Assembly (NCBI GenBank): GCA_017481285.1
Contig: JAFUPI010000014.1
Coordinates: forward strand, 1-49,868
DNA length: 49,868 nucleotides
Direction of reading: 5' to 3'
Source of the DNA: Agathobacter sp.
GTDB lineage: Bacteria; Bacillota; Clostridia; Lachnospirales; Lachnospiraceae
Both the position numbers and the translations under genes were made by a program. The notes beneath the pieces are model-generated. The model made no database searches. It was not told the DNA's origin and worked only from the letters and a program-made list of their open reading frames with translations. Shown here piece by piece: positions 7,919 through 16,628 of the stretch. Position 1 is the stretch's first letter. Each line of letters opens with the position of its first letter.

Positions 7919-8737
7919 CTAGCCTCCTAAAACAACCAACCGCTTGGTTACCTGCTTCCAAATCAGGCTTCCGAGCCAGTATAACAGAATTACCCAGATA
8001 AACTGACGTCCCATCGCCCAAACCAATTCTTCACCCGTGTATTTCCCGAGATAAATCATAACTGGCGTATAAATCATGGACGAAAATGGCAGACAGTCAA
8101 AAATTCGCTGTGCAGCCTCTGGAAACAGACTAATCGGAATCAACTGCCCTGTCAAAAAACTTAAAAGTGCTGATTTTGCCATTCTTAACCCAAAGATATA
8201 CGTCGTAAAGAACGCCAGCATACCAAAACAAAAGTCAAATAATACATATAATAAGAAGCTCATCAGTACACTACAAATGTACAAAAGCAAGGTTGGTAAT
8301 GAAATCACAGGCATACCTAACACAAACACCTTGTATATCTCAATCCCAATCCATATAAACACACTTGGCACCACCAAGTGATACAGCATATCTCCCATTG
8401 CCTGTGCAATCAAGCTGGCACGATAATCAATGGGCTTAATCAGGTTCATAGCCACTCTGCCTTCTACTACATCATATCCTACCCAGGTAGAAACCGAGAT
8501 GGATACCAAAGAAGATGTGATATATACCATGAAAATATAAACTACCATTTCATTCTGCGTAAGATTCCCAATAACACCACTTTCACTACTTCCGTAAATC
8601 GCCATCCACAAAAAATAGCTGATAAAGGAACTAAACAGACTGATAAATGCCCACAGATAGAAAGCACCTCGATAAGCCAACTGGGTCTTTACCTCATTCG
8701 CTACGAAAGGAAGATATGTACGAAGTAATTTTTTCAT
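7919..8737 (-). CDS. ABC-2 type transporter permease (first subunit)
   Basis: Membrane permease of 272 residues, homologous in layout to its neighbour, with VEGRVAMNLIKPIDYRASLIAQAMGD-type motif (written here only in part: LIKPIDYR). The start at 8737 is taken because GGAGGTGTGTAGT precedes it; the ATPase stop codon lies inside this leader, one base upstream of the ATG, so the two genes are coupled. About six membrane helices are visible. It forms an exporter with the ATPase and the second permease. Confidence 0.85.
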   Translation of the reverse strand: MKKLLRTYLPFVANEVKTQLAYRGAFYLWAFISLFSSFISYFLWMAIYGSSESGVIGNLTQNEMVVYIFMVYITSSLVSISVSTWVGYDVVEGRVAMNLIKPIDYRASLIAQAMGDMLYHLVVPSVFIWIGIEIYKVFVLGMPVISLPTLLLYICSVLMSFLLYVLFDFCFGMLAFFTTYIFGLRMAKSALLSFLTGQLIPISLFPEAAQRIFDCLPFSSMIYTPVMIYLGKYTGEELVWAMGRQFIWVILLYWLGSLIWKQVTKRLVVLGG

Positions 8738-8738
8738 A

Positions 8739-9767
8739 CTACACACCTCCGTGATTATAAATTTCCTTTACGATTTCTGCCAGCTCAGTTTCCTGCAATT
8801 TGATGTCAGTTACCTCTGTCAACTCCATAACTGCCGACAAAATCTGTGGCACCTGCATTTTGTGCTTATCAAAGGAGACAGTATATGTCTTGCCCTCCAC
8901 ATCCAATACAGAATCATAATCATTTTCTGTAATTTGAACATCGTTCACACTCTCTATTTTCTGGAATAACTGCAATTCTTTTAGCAGGTCTGGCTTGCGC
9001 ACTTCCATGGTTACTTTACGTCTCTTACCATAGGTATCTTTCAGATCTTCTAGTGTTCCATCATAAATCTTCTTACCTTCATCAATGATGATAATACGAC
9101 TGCAAAGCTCTTCGATATCACCGATGTCGTGGGTTGTCAGAATAACCGTGGTCTGGTACTTCTCATTAATTTCCTTAATCGCATGACGAATATTATCCTT
9201 TACCACCAAGTCTAAACCAATCGTAGGTTCATCCAAATACAATACCTTTGGATTATGTAAAAGAGCCGCACCTAAATCCGCACGCATACGCTGCCCCAAA
9301 GAAAGTGTACGTACTGGTCTATCAAAAAACTCATCCAGTTCTAACACACGATTCAAAAACTCCATCTGATTCGCATAATCTTCATCACTAACATCGTAGA
9401 TTTCCTTCAAAATGGTAAAGGATTCACTTAGTGGCAAATCCCACCAAAGCTGGGTTCTCTGTCCGAAAACTACACCAATATTCTGAGCATTTTCCTTACG
9501 ATTTTTGCTTGGATCAATTCCATCCACCAGACAAGTTCCTTCCGTTGGATTCAAAATTCCTGTCATCATTTTAATCGTCGTGGATTTTCCAGCACCATTA
9601 CTGCCGATATAGCCAACGATTTCTCCCTTTTCAATGGTAAACGAAATGTCATCTACCGCTACCTTTCTTACCTTTTCATTGGAGAACAGGCCCTTAATGG
9701 CACCTTTAAACCCAGGATATTTCTTTGGAGATACAAACTCCTTGGAAACATTTTTCAATTCTATCAT
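8739..9767 (-). CDS. ABC transporter ATP-binding protein (ABC-2 exporter)
   Basis: Cytoplasmic ATPase of 342 residues. The start at 9767 is preceded by AGGAGGTAGAGTT; a longer frame reads back through a terminator and is not credible. Walker A is GSNGAGKST, the signature LSLGQRMRADLG, Walker B VLYLDEPTIGLD, and the switch His is in TTHDIGD. A C-terminal extension of about 90 residues resembles the accessory domain common in drug-export ATPases. It begins the ATPase-permease-permease-MFS cluster. The export substrate cannot be read from sequence. Confidence 0.92.
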   Translation of the reverse strand: MIELKNVSKEFVSPKKYPGFKGAIKGLFSNEKVRKVAVDDISFTIEKGEIVGYIGSNGAGKSTTIKMMTGILNPTEGTCLVDGIDPSKNRKENAQNIGVVFGQRTQLWWDLPLSESFTILKEIYDVSDEDYANQMEFLNRVLELDEFFDRPVRTLSLGQRMRADLGAALLHNPKVLYLDEPTIGLDLVVKDNIRHAIKEINEKYQTTVILTTHDIGDIEELCSRIIIIDEGKKIYDGTLEDLKDTYGKRRKVTMEVRKPDLLKELQLFQKIESVNDVQITENDYDSVLDVEGKTYTVSFDKHKMQVPQILSAVMELTEVTDIKLQETELAEIVKEIYNHGGV

Positions 9768-9810
9768 AACTCTACCTCCTAATATTCTCCACAATCCTTG
9801 CAACTCAAAT

Positions 9811-9843
9811 AAAAAAGGCCGTGGTACACCCTGTACCACAGCC
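9811..9843 (-). terminator. Terminator of the pyrimidine operon
   Basis: On the minus strand GTGGTACA and TGTACCAC form a stem with a 3-base loop, flanked by GGCT and GGCC, followed by TTTTTT (9816-9811). It lies about 80 bases beyond the last gene of the pyr cluster and 44 bases before the ABC ATPase start. Confidence 0.85.
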
Positions 9844-9919
9844 CGAACTATTAACATAGCCTAAGTTTATTCCTACTGACCAATATTTGTCAATAGAAAC
9901 TTTCGTATTTTTTCGAGAT

Positions 9920-10252
9920 TTAGAAAAATTTCTTCAAAGCATCTGCAACATCGCCAACCTTGTCTAACACATCGCCAGCTTTGTCTAAATCAACTTTCTT
10001 TAACACGTCATCTACTTTATCCATGTCCACATTATCCAGCATATCATCGATTTTATCGATTGCATCCATCGCTTTATCTAAATTCACTTTGGCATTTACA
10101 CCATCGATAATTTTTTCAACGGTTTCATCTGGTAAATCTTTACCGATGATATTTTCGATTACTTTTACTGGATCATTCTTGAATTGTGTACCAAGTTTTC
10201 CATCTTTTTGAATTTCATCGATTAGTTTTTCAATCATTTTCTTAACGTCCAT
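9920..10252 (-). CDS. Small acidic helical repeat protein, unknown
   Basis: A 110-residue cytoplasmic protein with no Cys, His or Trp. The N-terminal half (MDVKKMIEKLIDEIQ and KNDPVKVIENIIG) looks like a small helical domain. The C-terminal half is a degenerate repeat of Asp-Lys-x-Asp-Asp-x-Leu (DKIDDML, DKVDDVL, DKAGDVL, DKVGDVA), probably amphipathic helices. It follows pyrD by 12 bases with AGGAGTACAAA before the start and is the last gene of the pyr cluster. I do not recognise a function; its position may be coincidental or may indicate a link with nucleotide supply. Confidence 0.8.
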   Translation of the reverse strand: MDVKKMIEKLIDEIQKDGKLGTQFKNDPVKVIENIIGKDLPDETVEKIIDGVNAKVNLDKAMDAIDKIDDMLDNVDMDKVDDVLKKVDLDKAGDVLDKVGDVADALKKFF

Positions 10253-10264
10253 TTTGTACTCCTT

Positions 10265-11182
10265 TTATCTCTCATGTACTGCACCAACCAACTCGTTGAT
10301 ATCCTTTACACCATATTTTCTCATATAGTTTTCAATGCCTTCTACTACTTTAATCGTAGTACATGGATCCACGAAGTTTGCTGTACCAACTGATACTGCT
10401 GTTGCGCCGGCAAGAATCATTTCGATTGCATCCTCTGCTGTAGAAATACCACCCATACCGATGAGCGGAAGTTTAACAGCCTGTGCAGTCTGGTAAACCA
10501 TACGAACTGCGATTGGATGAATGGCTGGGCCAGACATACCGCCGGTTTTATTAGCAAGGACGAAGGTTCTGCGGTCAATATCAATCTTCATACCTGTTAA
10601 GGTATTGATAAGAGAAAGACAGTCTGCACCACCTGCTTCTGCAGCACGAGCCATCTCTGTAATGTCTGTTACATTTGGAGAAAGCTTCATGATAACTGGC
10701 TGTTTTGCAATTTTCTTGATATCACTGGTAATCTGCTCTACTAATTTAGGGTCCTGTCCGAAAGCAATACCGCCTTCTTTTACGTTTGGACAAGAAATGT
10801 TGATTTCCAACATATCTACTGGTTCGTCAGCGAGACGTTCTACTACTTCAAGATAATCACTAGTAGATTTACCACATACGTTTACGATAATTTTGGTATC
10901 ATAATTCTGAAGGAATGGGATGTCTCTGTTACAGAACACATCAATACCAGGATTCTGAAGACCTACCGCGTTTAACATACCACCATATACTTCAGCTACA
11001 CGTGGAGTTGGGTTACCTGGCCAAGGAATGTTTGCTACGCCCTTGGTAACTACTGCACCAAGTCTATTTAAATCAACAAATTCGCTGTATTCCTGACCAG
11101 AACCAAAGGTTCCAGAAGCTACCATAACTGGATTCTTAAGTTCTACACCACAAAGGTTTACAGATGTTTTGATATCGCTCAT
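10265..11182 (-). CDS. pyrD: Dihydroorotate dehydrogenase, class 1B catalytic subunit
   Basis: FMN-containing subunit (305 residues) that oxidises dihydroorotate to orotate, the fourth step of UMP synthesis. Visible features: substrate-binding VASGTFGSG, AVVTKGV, the flexible loop with catalytic Cys in NISCPNVKEGG, KLSPNVTD, and the FMN phosphate site MGGISTAEDA followed by GATAVSVGTANF. The Cys base and the neighbouring pyrK mark the NAD-dependent class 1B enzyme. Its ATG shares one base with the pyrK stop codon (TAATG), so translation is coupled. Confidence 0.96.
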   Translation of the reverse strand: MSDIKTSVNLCGVELKNPVMVASGTFGSGQEYSEFVDLNRLGAVVTKGVANIPWPGNPTPRVAEVYGGMLNAVGLQNPGIDVFCNRDIPFLQNYDTKIIVNVCGKSTSDYLEVVERLADEPVDMLEINISCPNVKEGGIAFGQDPKLVEQITSDIKKIAKQPVIMKLSPNVTDITEMARAAEAGGADCLSLINTLTGMKIDIDRRTFVLANKTGGMSGPAIHPIAVRMVYQTAQAVKLPLIGMGGISTAEDAIEMILAGATAVSVGTANFVDPCTTIKVVEGIENYMRKYGVKDINELVGAVHER

Positions 11183-11955
11183 TATAACTCTACCTCCTTT
11201 GCGTTGAATACTGGTCCTTCTTTACAGATACGTGTGTTATTTACGTTTGTATGGTGATCTTTGTCTTTTGTTTTGCAAACGCAAGCAAGACAAGCACCGA
11301 TACCACATGCCATATGTTCTTCCATAGAAATATAACATTCCATATTATTTTCTTCAGCATATGCTTTTAATGCACGAAGCATAGGTGTTGGTCCACAAGC
11401 ATAAATCACGTCTGCTGTTGCACCATTTGCTTTGATTGCATCAATAACATTTCCTTTTGTACCAGCACTGCCATCTTCTGTTGCAATGATAGTATCACAA
11501 ACAGCTTCGAAATCTTCTAATAAGAATAATTCGTTACGATAGCCAAGAACTGCTGTTTTCTCACAATTTAATTCTTTTGCAAGCTGAAGCATTGGAGGAA
11601 TACCGATACCACCGCCAATACAAAATGCTTTTTTATCACCTAATTCAAAACCATTTCCCAAAGGTCCAAGTACACGAACCGTGTCGCCTTCTACCATTTT
11701 AGAAAACTGTGCTGTTCCTGTATTTTCACCAGTCACACGATATACCAGACGAAGAGTTCCTGCTTCTCTATCAATTCCACAAAGAGAAATTGGACGAGGA
11801 AGAAGTTTGGTTCCATCGTTACAGTATAAAGAAATGAACTGTCCAGCTTTCGCAGCTGCAGCGATTTCTTTGGTCTGAATTGTTAAATCATAAATGTCTG
11901 TCGCGATTTCTTTTTGAGAAACCACAACTGCCATTTCTTCAAATTTAGTTGCCAT
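11182..11955 (-). CDS. pyrK: Dihydroorotate dehydrogenase electron-transfer subunit
   Basis: Iron-sulphur flavoprotein (257 residues) that passes electrons from PyrD to NAD. The ferredoxin-reductase-like FAD domain shows RPISLCGI, the NAD domain shows GGGIGIPPMLQLAKEL, and the C-terminal [2Fe-2S] motif is CGIGACLACVC with a fourth Cys in RICKEGP. Length is normal. AAGGAG precedes the start. It sits between pyrF and pyrD in the pyr operon, and the two gene products form the class 1B heterotetramer. Confidence 0.96.
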   Translation of the reverse strand: MATKFEEMAVVVSQKEIATDIYDLTIQTKEIAAAAKAGQFISLYCNDGTKLLPRPISLCGIDREAGTLRLVYRVTGENTGTAQFSKMVEGDTVRVLGPLGNGFELGDKKAFCIGGGIGIPPMLQLAKELNCEKTAVLGYRNELFLLEDFEAVCDTIIATEDGSAGTKGNVIDAIKANGATADVIYACGPTPMLRALKAYAEENNMECYISMEEHMACGIGACLACVCKTKDKDHHTNVNNTRICKEGPVFNAKEVEL

Positions 11956-11974
11956 ATTTATGTCTCCTTGTAAA

Positions 11975-12000
11975 TTAGGCTGACGTATTCGCCAGCCTAA
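11975..12000 (-). terminator. Intercistronic hairpin between pyrF and pyrK
   Basis: TTAGGCTG pairs with CAGCCTAA around a 10-base loop, followed on the minus strand only by TTTAC. The U-tail is too short for an efficient terminator. It may instead stabilise or partly attenuate the operon message. Confidence 0.45.
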
Positions 12001-12009
12001 AGATTTTCA

Positions 12010-12942
12010 TTATTTTGTACCTAATGCACCTGCGATATCGTCAACCATATCGATAACTGCCTGACGAGAAGCATCTGCGAAGTTTTCTTCTGTGATACCC
12101 ATTTCTTTGTACTTATCCTGTTTGTAAGCAGCAATAATACCACGAGATGAGTTTACGATAGCACCGAGACCATCTTTATTGAAGAAGTGAACGAGGTCTT
12201 TGCCCTGTCCGCCCTGTGCACCATAACCTGGTACAAGGATGTAGCTCTTTGGCATAATATCACGGAGTACTTTACCCATTTCTGGATAAGTAGCACCTAC
12301 TACAGCACCAACATAGCTGTAAGAATCACCCATGCAATCCGCGCCCCATTCTGCTACTTTTTCACCAACCCATTCATATAATGGACGACCGTCGATCATT
12401 CTATCCTGGAATTCGCCAGAAGATGGGTTAGAGGTTTTAACAAGGATAAAGATACCCTTCTTTTCTTCTTTGCATACGTCTACGAAAGGTTTGATTCCGT
12501 CTGTTCCAAGATATGGGTTAACAGTTGCGAAATCTCCATCAAATGCAGAGTAAGATTTGCTTCCAATCTGAACCTTTCCGAGATGTCCTACTGCATAAGC
12601 TGCTGATGTAGAACCGATATCGCCACGTTTTACGTCGCTGATAACTACTAAATCTTTTTCATGACAGTAATCTACTGTTTTCTGGAATGCTTTTACACCT
12701 TCTACACCGAACTGTTCGTACATAGCAATCTGTGGTTTTACAGCTGGGATTAAATCGTAAGTTGCATCTACGATAGCTTTGTTGTACTGCCAGATAGCTT
12801 CTGCAGCACCAGCTGGTGTTTCACCAAATTCTGCAAATGCTTTGTCCTGAATATGCTTAGGAATGTAATTAAGCATTGGGTCAAGACCTACTACGATAGG
12901 AGCGTTTGTTTTCTGAATTTTGCTTACAAGTTTGTTAATCAT
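12010..12942 (-). CDS. pyrF: Orotidine 5'-phosphate decarboxylase, type 2
   Basis: Cytoplasmic enzyme (310 residues) that decarboxylates OMP to UMP, the last step of the pathway. The longer type 2 form is indicated by length and by VVGLDPMLNYIP near the N-terminus. The catalytic Lys-Asp set lies in SDVKRGDIGSTSAAYA, and the phosphate loop is near VPGYGAQGG and VNSSRGII. It lies between pyrC and pyrK. The ribosome site (AAAGGG) is moderate. Confidence 0.95.
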   Translation of the reverse strand: MINKLVSKIQKTNAPIVVGLDPMLNYIPKHIQDKAFAEFGETPAGAAEAIWQYNKAIVDATYDLIPAVKPQIAMYEQFGVEGVKAFQKTVDYCHEKDLVVISDVKRGDIGSTSAAYAVGHLGKVQIGSKSYSAFDGDFATVNPYLGTDGIKPFVDVCKEEKKGIFILVKTSNPSSGEFQDRMIDGRPLYEWVGEKVAEWGADCMGDSYSYVGAVVGATYPEMGKVLRDIMPKSYILVPGYGAQGGQGKDLVHFFNKDGLGAIVNSSRGIIAAYKQDKYKEMGITEENFADASRQAVIDMVDDIAGALGTK

Positions 12943-13006
12943 ATTGGATTCCCTTTCTGATATATATTGAATTTGAGTCTGGCATATGCCTGCTCATATA
13001 ATTTCT

Positions 13007-14284
13007 CTATGCTTCGAACACTACATTGCCATCACAGATGGTACATACTACTTTACCAGTTACTTCATATCCATGGAATGGAGTATTCTGTCCCTTGGAT
13101 GCGAAAGTTGTTTTGTCAATCTGGTAGGTTACATTTGGATCAAAAATTACCACGTCCGCAACCTTGCCTGGCTGGATATCACCTTTATCCCATTTCATCA
13201 CCTGAGCAGGATTATAACTCATAGCTGCTGCCATCTGCATTGGTGTGAAAATACCGCCAAGCACCAATTCAGAGTAAGTAAGGCAAGCTGCTGTTTCTAA
13301 ACCTACGATACCGAATGGAGCCTTCTGCATAATGGTATTTTTCTCTTCTGCTGTATGTGGCGCATGGTCTGTGGAAATCACTTCCATAATGCCATCCTTC
13401 AAGCCCTGTTTCAAAGCATCCACATCTTCGCGGGTACGAAGTGGTGGGTTCATCTTGTAATCGGTATTTGCTGGATCTGTGATATCATCTGATGTTAAAA
13501 CAAAATGATGTGGACAAACCTCTGCTGATACTGGAAGCCCTTCTTCCTTCGCCGCCTTTACCATCTTTACGGAATCTGCTGTAGAACAATGACAAAGGTG
13601 AAGTCTTGCACCCGTTTCTTTTGCAATCAAAATATCACGGGCTACAATGACGTCTTCTACAGAATTGGTGATACCTGGAAGACCCATTTCCCTTGTCTTG
13701 GCATCTGCATTTACACAACCGCCATTTACCATATTGATATCTTCACAATGTGCTAAGATTGGAATATCTAATTCTGCCGCGATTTTCATAGCCTCACGGT
13801 AAAGATTTGCATTCATAACAGATTTGCCGTCTTCACTAAGAGCTGGACAACCGGCTTCTACCATCCCCCTGATATCAGAAAGCTCTGCACCAGCCTGTCC
13901 CACTGTAATCGCACCTACCTGATATACGTTGATGCATTTTCCTTCCTTCGCCTTGTCATGCACATATGTGATAACTTCTGCATTATCAGCTACTGGTTTG
14001 GTATTTGGCATAGCCAAAACCGAAGTGTAACCACCATGGGCTGCAGAAGCCATACCTGTGATAATATCCTCTTTATGTGTAAGACCTGGATCACGGAAAT
14101 GCACATGCAAATCGATAAATCCTGGCATAACAAATTTACCTGCTGCGTCAATTACTTTATCTGCTGGTTCTTTGATTTCTTTTTGGATGCTCGCAACTTT
14201 TCCATCCACTATGAGTAAGTCTGCCACTTCATCCAAATTTGTAGCTGGATTTAAAATGTGACCGTTTTTAATTAATATTTTCAT
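13007..14284 (-). CDS. pyrC: Dihydroorotase
   Basis: Zinc amidohydrolase (425 residues) that cyclises carbamoyl-aspartate to dihydroorotate, the third step of pyrimidine synthesis. Metal ligands are in DLHVHFRDPG, AHCED and LCHCST, and the catalytic Asp in STDHAPHTAEEK. Size and motifs fit class I dihydroorotases of Gram-positive bacteria. It stands downstream of the GltD-like flavoprotein and upstream of pyrF. No carA/carB, pyrB or pyrR is present in the window. Confidence 0.95.
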   Translation of the reverse strand: MKILIKNGHILNPATNLDEVADLLIVDGKVASIQKEIKEPADKVIDAAGKFVMPGFIDLHVHFRDPGLTHKEDIITGMASAAHGGYTSVLAMPNTKPVADNAEVITYVHDKAKEGKCINVYQVGAITVGQAGAELSDIRGMVEAGCPALSEDGKSVMNANLYREAMKIAAELDIPILAHCEDINMVNGGCVNADAKTREMGLPGITNSVEDVIVARDILIAKETGARLHLCHCSTADSVKMVKAAKEEGLPVSAEVCPHHFVLTSDDITDPANTDYKMNPPLRTREDVDALKQGLKDGIMEVISTDHAPHTAEEKNTIMQKAPFGIVGLETAACLTYSELVLGGIFTPMQMAAAMSYNPAQVMKWDKGDIQPGKVADVVIFDPNVTYQIDKTTFASKGQNTPFHGYEVTGKVVCTICDGNVVFEA

Positions 14285-14320
14285 ATATGTTTATCCTTTC
14301 AGATAAAATTTGCTATAGTA

Positions 14321-15556
14321 TTATGCCTCATCCTTAGGCAGATTCTGCATATATTCATCCATCGCTTCTGCAACGATCTTAGAATATTTCACCGCTTCTA
14401 CTACCGTACGTGCACCTTTTACTACGTCGCCACTGGCGAATACTCCTGCAAGAGAAGTATGTCCAGTTTCATCCGTCGCGATAAGACCACGGTCATTTGC
14501 TTTTAAGCCTTCTGTGGTGTTCATCAATTTGTTTGCTGGACCCTGGCTGATAGAAACCATAACGTTATCTGCTGGATAAAGTTTTTCGGTTCCCTCTACT
14601 TTCTTAAATCCACCATCCTCTAACATTTCTGTATCTGCGAAGATAACGCCTTCTTCGGTAATTTCTACAGGCATCTTACAGTAGTGGAACTCTACACCTT
14701 CTAATTCTGCATACTCGAATTCGTGCTTGCTCGCTGCCACACCATCGGTTACCGAGAAGCACTCCACCTTACGTACGCCGTTACGAAGTGCCGTACGGCA
14801 AACGTCCATCGCAGCATTACCAGCACCGATTACGATCACATGGCTTCCTAAATGGAAGCTTGCTGGACTGTAAAGATAGTTGATACCATAGTGAACATGT
14901 CCTAAGGTTTCGCCCTTGATCTTAAGTGTATTTGGACGCCATACACCAGTACCAACGAATACAGACTTATAGCCATCTCGGAACAAATCTTCGATGGTGA
15001 TAGCTCCACCAATACTTGCATTTGGACGAATCTTAATATCCTTTAATACGAGATGTCTATATTCAAAATCATCGATAATGCTCTTTGGTAAACGGAATTC
15101 TGGAATACCATAGCGAAGGATTCCACCGATTTTGTCTTTGCCTTCGAAAATAGTAACCTGATAACCTTTTCTCGCAAGAAGTACTGCGATGGTAAGACCT
15201 GCAGGACCGGAACCTACGATAGCTACCTTCATACCATTGGACTCAGCTGGCCCCTTGGTCATCTTAGAGCTATATGTACTAGAAATATAATTCTCAATCG
15301 CTGAGAAATGTACCGGACTGCCTTTTCTACCAAGAATACAATTTCCTTCACACTGTTTCTCATGGTTACAAACGATACTACATACGGTTGTCAGTGGATT
15401 GTTTTCAAAAAGCATCCAGCCTGCGTCATCAATTTTCCCTTCTTTGAGAAGCGAAATAACCTTTGGAATAGGTGTGTGAATTGGACATCCCTCCATACAC
15501 ATTGGTTTCTTACAATTCAAACAACGATTCGCTTCATCCATTACGTGATATGCCAT
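14321..15556 (-). CDS. NAD(P)-dependent flavoprotein, GltD/NfnB-like
   Basis: Soluble oxidoreductase of 411 residues. The start at 15556 has GGGGG seven bases upstream. The N-terminus carries clustered Cys for iron-sulphur binding (CLNCKKPMCMEGCP, then CSIVCNHEKQCEGNC), followed by an FAD site (VGSGPAGLTIAVLLA) and an NAD(P) site (IGAGNAAMDVCRTALRNG). This layout is shared by glutamate synthase small subunits and by the NfnB/SudA-type flavoproteins. No large glutamate synthase subunit adjoins it, so an NfnB-type or stand-alone electron-transfer role is equally likely. It heads the pyr operon behind a clear promoter. Confidence 0.85.
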   Translation of the reverse strand: MAYHVMDEANRCLNCKKPMCMEGCPIHTPIPKVISLLKEGKIDDAGWMLFENNPLTTVCSIVCNHEKQCEGNCILGRKGSPVHFSAIENYISSTYSSKMTKGPAESNGMKVAIVGSGPAGLTIAVLLARKGYQVTIFEGKDKIGGILRYGIPEFRLPKSIIDDFEYRHLVLKDIKIRPNASIGGAITIEDLFRDGYKSVFVGTGVWRPNTLKIKGETLGHVHYGINYLYSPASFHLGSHVIVIGAGNAAMDVCRTALRNGVRKVECFSVTDGVAASKHEFEYAELEGVEFHYCKMPVEITEEGVIFADTEMLEDGGFKKVEGTEKLYPADNVMVSISQGPANKLMNTTEGLKANDRGLIATDETGHTSLAGVFASGDVVKGARTVVEAVKYSKIVAEAMDEYMQNLPKDEA

Positions 15557-15593
15557 AAAAATACCCCCTAGTATGCACATTAATACTTATATA

Positions 15594-15622
15594 ATTTTAC
15601 AACAATATGCCTTATAAGTCAA
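15594..15622 (-). promoter_or_regulatory. Promoter of the GltD-like/pyr operon
   Basis: On the minus strand TTGACT (15622-15617), a 17-base spacer and TAAAAT (15599-15594). The expected start is near 15587, leaving about 30 bases of leader, too short for a PyrR-type attenuator. Confidence 0.75.
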
Positions 15623-15646
15623 AGAATGATTGTGTACAATATCGGT

Positions 15647-16429
15647 TTATTTTTCGTACAAAAATTCTATATACTCATAAATCTCTTTAAAGTCAATCTT
15701 ACATTCGTTATGAAAGATTTGGACCGGAACTTCATGCTCAAAAGAGTATATATGAACATCATAATCATCCTCGCCGTCGTCTGTATAAGTGACAATACTT
15801 TTTTTCTTTGGATCAACAATCCAATATTCTCGTACCCCTGCATTCAGGTATTTGCTTACTTTCAATGTCTTATCTCTCTTTTTCGTAGAAGGAGATAAAA
15901 CTTCAACCACAAAATCTGGGGCTCCATATACAATTCCCTTTTTAAATTTATTTCTATCGCAAATTACAATTACATCTGGCTGAACAATTGTCTTATCATC
16001 GCAATCTAATTGCACATCTACAGCTGCCCCAATGGGGACACATTTTCCTTTTTTGCTCATTACATAATTGTCTAATTTCACATAAATTTTACTCACAATT
16101 ACCTGATGTATTGATGTTGGAGAACTCATGTTGTAAAGTACACCATCGATTAATTCCACTCTTTCATCATCTGGCCAAGCATAATAATCCTCTATCGTAT
16201 ACTCTCCCGGCTTTTTCCCACCATATGCAGCCACACTCTCACGTATCATCAAAGGTTCGTATGGTTTCAATACCCGTTCTAATGCTATTAACGTATCATA
16301 ACGCGGAGACTTCGTAATACCTCCTAAGACCTTCTGCACCGTTCCCATCGGAACACCAGAAAGTTCTGCTAATTTTTCATAAGAATATCCTAATTCTTTT
16401 CTTCTATCGTTCATTTCTTTGATTGTCAT
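15647..16429 (-). CDS. XRE-type HTH fused to Uma2-family (DUF820) nuclease-like domain
   Basis: A 260-residue two-domain protein. The ATG at 16429 has AGGAGG eight bases upstream; a GTG three codons earlier overlaps that site. Residues about 1-60 form a Cro/C1-type helix-turn-helix (YSYEKLAELSGVPMGTVQKVLGG). The rest is a Uma2-type PD-(D/E)xK fold: GVLYNMSSPTSIHQ, then VQPDVIVI, FVVEVLSPSTKKRDK and LNAGVREYWIVDP. Uma2 proteins are abundant in cyanobacteria and some Firmicutes, with little known function. The fused HTH suggests DNA targeting or autorepression. It is a single gene between hypE and the pyr operon. Confidence 0.82.
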   Translation of the reverse strand: MTIKEMNDRRKELGYSYEKLAELSGVPMGTVQKVLGGITKSPRYDTLIALERVLKPYEPLMIRESVAAYGGKKPGEYTIEDYYAWPDDERVELIDGVLYNMSSPTSIHQVIVSKIYVKLDNYVMSKKGKCVPIGAAVDVQLDCDDKTIVQPDVIVICDRNKFKKGIVYGAPDFVVEVLSPSTKKRDKTLKVSKYLNAGVREYWIVDPKKKSIVTYTDDGEDDYDVHIYSFEHEVPVQIFHNECKIDFKEIYEYIEFLYEK

Positions 16430-16551
16430 AATATCCACCTCCTTTTCTTAAATTATAAGATTTGAGAAACCATAAGTCAACCATTTATTATCCATTTTAT
16501 CCATTTTTAAACCATTTCATCCGGCTTGTAAGTGTTTAGAAAAGCACCAAA

Positions 16552-16614
16552 TAAAAAGACGCTTAGATAACCTTATACATGCAAGCATGTATCGGTTACC
16601 TAAGCGCTTTTTAC
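16552..16614. terminator. Bidirectional terminator after hypE
   Basis: A stem of more than 20 pairs with few mismatches joins 16558-16582 to 16585-16607 (GCGCTTAG with CTAAGCG at the base, ATACATGC with GCATGTAT at the tip). It is flanked by AAAAA and TTTTT, so it can stop transcription from either side. Confidence 0.88.
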
Positions 16615-16628
16615 TTTTCTTAACCGTT

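Noticed and set aside
9811-9843. Attenuator controlling the ABC-2 exporter
   Set aside because: A TTGACA-like element at 9894-9889 could make the hairpin part of an exporter leader, but no convincing -10, leader peptide or alternative fold was seen; the simpler reading is the pyr operon terminator.
9768-9857. Extended N-terminus of the ABC ATPase
   Set aside because: The 30 extra codons run through a perfect terminator hairpin and the ribosome site; they would not be part of the protein.
15557-15646. PyrR-type attenuator or pyrimidine riboswitch ahead of the pyr operon
   Set aside because: The leader after the promoter is only about 30 bases with no terminator or PyrR-binding loop.
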